Of a DNA stretch of 42,625 nt, positions 40,448 through 42,625 are shown one piece after another. The stretch covers positions 1 to 42,625 of the forward strand of contig VGSF01000034.1 of the NCBI GenBank assembly GCA_016875165.1, read 5' to 3'. Positions within the stretch are counted from its first letter, which is position 1. Each line of letters begins with the position of its first letter. This DNA is from Deltaproteobacteria bacterium (lineage in GTDB: Bacteria > Desulfobacterota > SM23-61). The position numbers and the translations under genes were made by a program. The notes under the pieces are model-generated. The model was not told the DNA's origin, did no database searches, and was given only the letters and a program-made list of their open reading frames with translations.

Positions 40448-41407
40448 TTATTTATAGGCCTCGGCAAAGACAGGGCCATATTTCTTATCAAAAATCTTTA
40501 ACTCTTCGATCATCCGGTTGGAAGGCCGGTATTCTACTTTATACAGGAATTGATCTTCGACAATTTTGATAAAATCCGGATCCTTTGTCGCTTTCTCGAC
40601 CGCCTTGGTGATCAGGTTGACAATGTTGGGAGGCATGTTGGGTGGGCCCCAGACCGAACGGGTCAAGATGATGCTTTCGGAAATCCCCAATTCTTTGAAG
40701 GTGGGGACATCGGGCAAATCCTTCATGCGCTCGGCAGTCGAGATGGCCAGCCCCCTGGTTTTTCCGGCTCGAATCATGGCGATGGCTTCAGTCGGCTGGC
40801 AGATGCGGAAATCCACGTGTCCGCCCAGGAGAGCAATTTTGGTGGGACCCGCACCGGCAAAGGGAACCAACTTGGTATCGAGTCCGGCCGCCCCTAATAT
40901 GGCATTCACCAGTATCCCACTCGCTCCGCCGCCTGCCCCCGATAATTTTCCCGGGTTCTCTTTCGCAGCTTTGGATAGGTCGGCAAATGTTTTGAAGGGG
41001 GATTCCACCCTCACCTCGATAAAGCCATAGGGTTCAGTGGTTACATTCCCGATGGGGGTTAATTGTTCCCATACTTTCGTATCATAGGTTTTAGAATAAT
41101 AAAACCCGACCCAGGCCTGCTCGGGCATCAAGATTATAGTATGGCCGTCCGGTTTGGCTTTCATTCCTTCCATGGTCCCTATTTTGGTTGACCCCCCGGG
41201 GATACAATCTATGACAATCTTTCCCCCCAGCGCTTTTTCAAATGGGATTTGGAAAGCCCGGCCCAATACGTCCGTTCCTCCCCCTGCCGAATAAGTGATA
41301 ATCATGCGTATTGGCCTCTGGGGGAACTCTGCCGGAAATACTGCTGCGGCAAGAGAAAGAATAAATAAAAGGCTTAGAACCGACGCTAGAATTTTCGGGT
41401 ATCTCAT
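40448..41407 (-). CDS. TctC-family solute-binding protein 3
   Basis: This 319-residue paralogue of TctC 2 has a signal peptide (about 1-26, VFPAEF), RPIRMIITYSAGGGTDVLGR, VPFAGAGPTKIALLGGHVDF and LPDVPTFKELG. Both genes lie on the same strand 104 bp apart, with no clear terminator between. Two such receptors for one TctA/TctB pair are common and may give related but different specificities. ATG 41407 follows AAAGGAGAAAAAG, a good RBS. Confidence 0.88.
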   Translation of the reverse strand: MRYPKILASVLSLLFILSLAAAVFPAEFPQRPIRMIITYSAGGGTDVLGRAFQIPFEKALGGKIVIDCIPGGSTKIGTMEGMKAKPDGHTIILMPEQAWVGFYYSKTYDTKVWEQLTPIGNVTTEPYGFIEVRVESPFKTFADLSKAAKENPGKLSGAGGGASGILVNAILGAAGLDTKLVPFAGAGPTKIALLGGHVDFRICQPTEAIAMIRAGKTRGLAISTAERMKDLPDVPTFKELGISESIILTRSVWGPPNMPPNIVNLITKAVEKATKDPDFIKIVEDQFLYKVEYRPSNRMIEELKIFDKKYGPVFAEAYK

Positions 41408-41467
41408 CTTTTTCTCCTTTCTTTTTTGCTTAGGCTTGACCGATCCATTTATTCCTGGTCAGAGTCA

Positions 41468-42484
41468 TTATTCATTGCATTGAACAACTACCTGGATGAG
41501 GTCATTCCCCGGTCTTAAAAGTTCTTGAAACGCCTCCTGGATTTCCGATAGACCGATGATCTTGGATATCATGGGCTTGGTTTGAATCTTTTTTTCTTGC
41601 ATGAGGGCGAGAGAAATGAGCCATTCACTGTTCAAATGACCGTAACAGGCCTTCATCTCCACTTCTCTTCCCACCCATTCCACTGGCAGGCAGTCAACCT
41701 GCTCCCAAGCCAGAGAAACCACCATCACCCTTCCACCCATTTTGACTAGCTCGAGGGCTTGCTGCAAGGTAGGTTTGGCCCCTGCGCATTCAAAGGCCAG
41801 GTCAGCTCCTAAGCCGTCAGTCAGGGCCACGATTTCTTTTACCAGATCAACCTTGGTGGGATCGAAGACCTGATGGGCCCCCAACTTTAAAGCGACTTTT
41901 AATCGGGTAGGATTAATGTCGGAAACATAAACTTTAGAGGCCCCCGCCAAGCTGGCACATTGTTGGGCAAAAAGTCCAATCGGGCCAGCCCCCAGAACCA
42001 CAGTTTTGTCCCCCAAGCGGATGTTAGAAATTCTAACCATGTGCACGGCAACCGTTAAGGGTTCAATCAGCGAGGCTTCCAGATCGGTGATTTCCTCCGG
42101 AATCTTCATCATCATTTCCGCCGCAGCGGTCATGTATTGGGCATAGGCCCCAGGTTTCGAAGATAAGAACCCCCTCTCCTTGGCGCTGTATCGCGGGGGA
42201 AAATTCGGGAAATCCCTACCCGGCGTGATTTTTCCTCCGCAGCGCGTCCCGCGATCACCCACCTTGAAAGCTTTCACATTTTTACCCACATCGACGACAA
42301 CACCCGAGTATTCGTGGCCCATGATGGTCCCGCCGCTCATCATCCCGTAGCAATAACGGTGAAGGTCGGATCCACAAATGGCGCAGTAACTCACTTTCAT
42401 AAGAATTTCATCATCCTTCGGCTTCGGGTCAGGAATGTCTTCGACCACTAACAAGTTTTTCTCTTTGAAGATAGCGGCTTTCAT
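41468..42484 (-). CDS. Zinc-type alcohol dehydrogenase (MDR) 2 without structural zinc
   Basis: This 338-residue medium-chain dehydrogenase has the catalytic zinc ligands C37 (AICGSDLH) and H57-E58 (MGHEYSG), LIEP in the later ligand region, and the NAD motif GAGPIGLFAQ. The lobe that normally has four structural cysteines has only C82, in RGTRCGGKITPGRDF, so no structural zinc can form. It resembles polyol/threonine-type dehydrogenases but of a subgroup lacking that site. It is probably the first gene of the tct catabolic operon in the window. Its ATG 42484 has only a weak RBS. Confidence 0.85.
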   Translation of the reverse strand: MKAAIFKEKNLLVVEDIPDPKPKDDEILMKVSYCAICGSDLHRYCYGMMSGGTIMGHEYSGVVVDVGKNVKAFKVGDRGTRCGGKITPGRDFPNFPPRYSAKERGFLSSKPGAYAQYMTAAAEMMMKIPEEITDLEASLIEPLTVAVHMVRISNIRLGDKTVVLGAGPIGLFAQQCASLAGASKVYVSDINPTRLKVALKLGAHQVFDPTKVDLVKEIVALTDGLGADLAFECAGAKPTLQQALELVKMGGRVMVVSLAWEQVDCLPVEWVGREVEMKACYGHLNSEWLISLALMQEKKIQTKPMISKIIGLSEIQEAFQELLRPGNDLIQVVVQCNE

Positions 42485-42625
42485 GTTTTTTCCATTCTAG
42501 AAAGAAGAAGTTTTTGGTAACGTTCTAAACAAGAGACCTAAGCAAAACCCCAATTTACGATACGATTAGCCAATTCAAGAATTCAAAGCGTAATATTTTC
42601 GGTTAGCTATTGGGCACATCCTATG
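42485..42625. other. Upstream region of the tct catabolic operon
   Basis: There is no gene. The region is AT-rich, with an AACGTT core at 42519-42524 that could belong to a LacI-type operator, but the surrounding symmetry is poor. No convincing promoter was found. Confidence 0.3.

Noticed and set aside
42515..42530. LacI-type operator around AACGTT upstream of the tct operon
   Set aside because: Only the central six bases are symmetrical; flanks do not match a LacI-family palindrome well.
1..42625. tRNA, rRNA or replication origin
   Set aside because: No segment with tRNA-like cloverleaf, rRNA similarity or iteron/DnaA-box cluster was recognised by eye; a tRNA search program would be decisive.

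Overview
The window looks like a chromosomal segment of an anaerobic or facultative bacterium of the former Deltaproteobacteria (Desulfobacterota, perhaps near the Syntrophales or Desulfomonile group). This is inferred, not shown. It rests on the gene mix (ExeA-like ATPase with SPOR domain, a ZraPSR-like sigma-54 system, tripartite tricarboxylate transporters, a 2-oxoacid dehydrogenase operon carrying its own lipoate genes) and on the many short palindromic dispersed repeats. No rRNA, tRNA, phage, plasmid or CRISPR feature was found.

Layout, left to right. 1-170: the edge of an IS4-like insertion sequence. 177-4442: an ExeA-type ATPase, a LysM/M23 peptidase gene broken by a 5-bp tandem duplication, a metallo-beta-lactamase-fold hydrolase, a very small membrane protein with its own promoter and terminator, and a cupin. 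4443-5757: non-coding, full of repeats, with a remnant of a WYL-domain regulator. 5758-7520: an aminotransferase overlapping engB. 7555-11613 (minus): a glycerol-3-phosphate type ABC uptake operon (ugpB-ugpA-ugpE) plus a glycerophosphodiester phosphodiesterase, with no ATPase gene; a terminator-like hairpin separates the binding protein from the permeases.

12292-18429: an envelope-stress module. A ZraP-like periplasmic protein has a textbook sigma-54 promoter and its own terminator. Then come a small uncharacterised protein ending in CQLGCF, a second metallo-beta-lactamase-fold protein, a second ZraP-like protein, a membrane histidine kinase and an NtrC-class sigma-54 activator. 18527-24205: an M42 aminopeptidase, an AlbA_2/Schlafen-type ATP-binding protein, a PflA-like radical SAM protein and an SDR, separated by repeats that include three copies of a ~270-bp MITE-like element.

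24225-30655 (minus): one probable operon, transcribed E1-alpha, E1-beta, E2, lipB, lipA, a carboxymuconolactone-decarboxylase-like protein, then an SDR. This resembles acetoin or pyruvate dehydrogenase with dedicated lipoylation enzymes; no E3 gene is present. 30850-31329 is a decayed SDR gene. 31520-42484 (minus) is a catabolic island with two TctA/TctB pairs, three TctC binding proteins, two zinc-type alcohol dehydrogenases, an SDR and a LacI-type regulator that has lost its DNA-binding domain. It probably imports an organic or sugar acid and oxidises it.

The most interesting points are the sigma-54/ZraP module with repeated GTCGAA half-sites, the CQLGCF microprotein next to its metallo-hydrolase, the MITE-like element whose end supplies a stop codon, the 5-bp duplication in the peptidase gene, the E2 protein with Met in place of the conserved active-site Asp, and the headless regulator between two tct sets.
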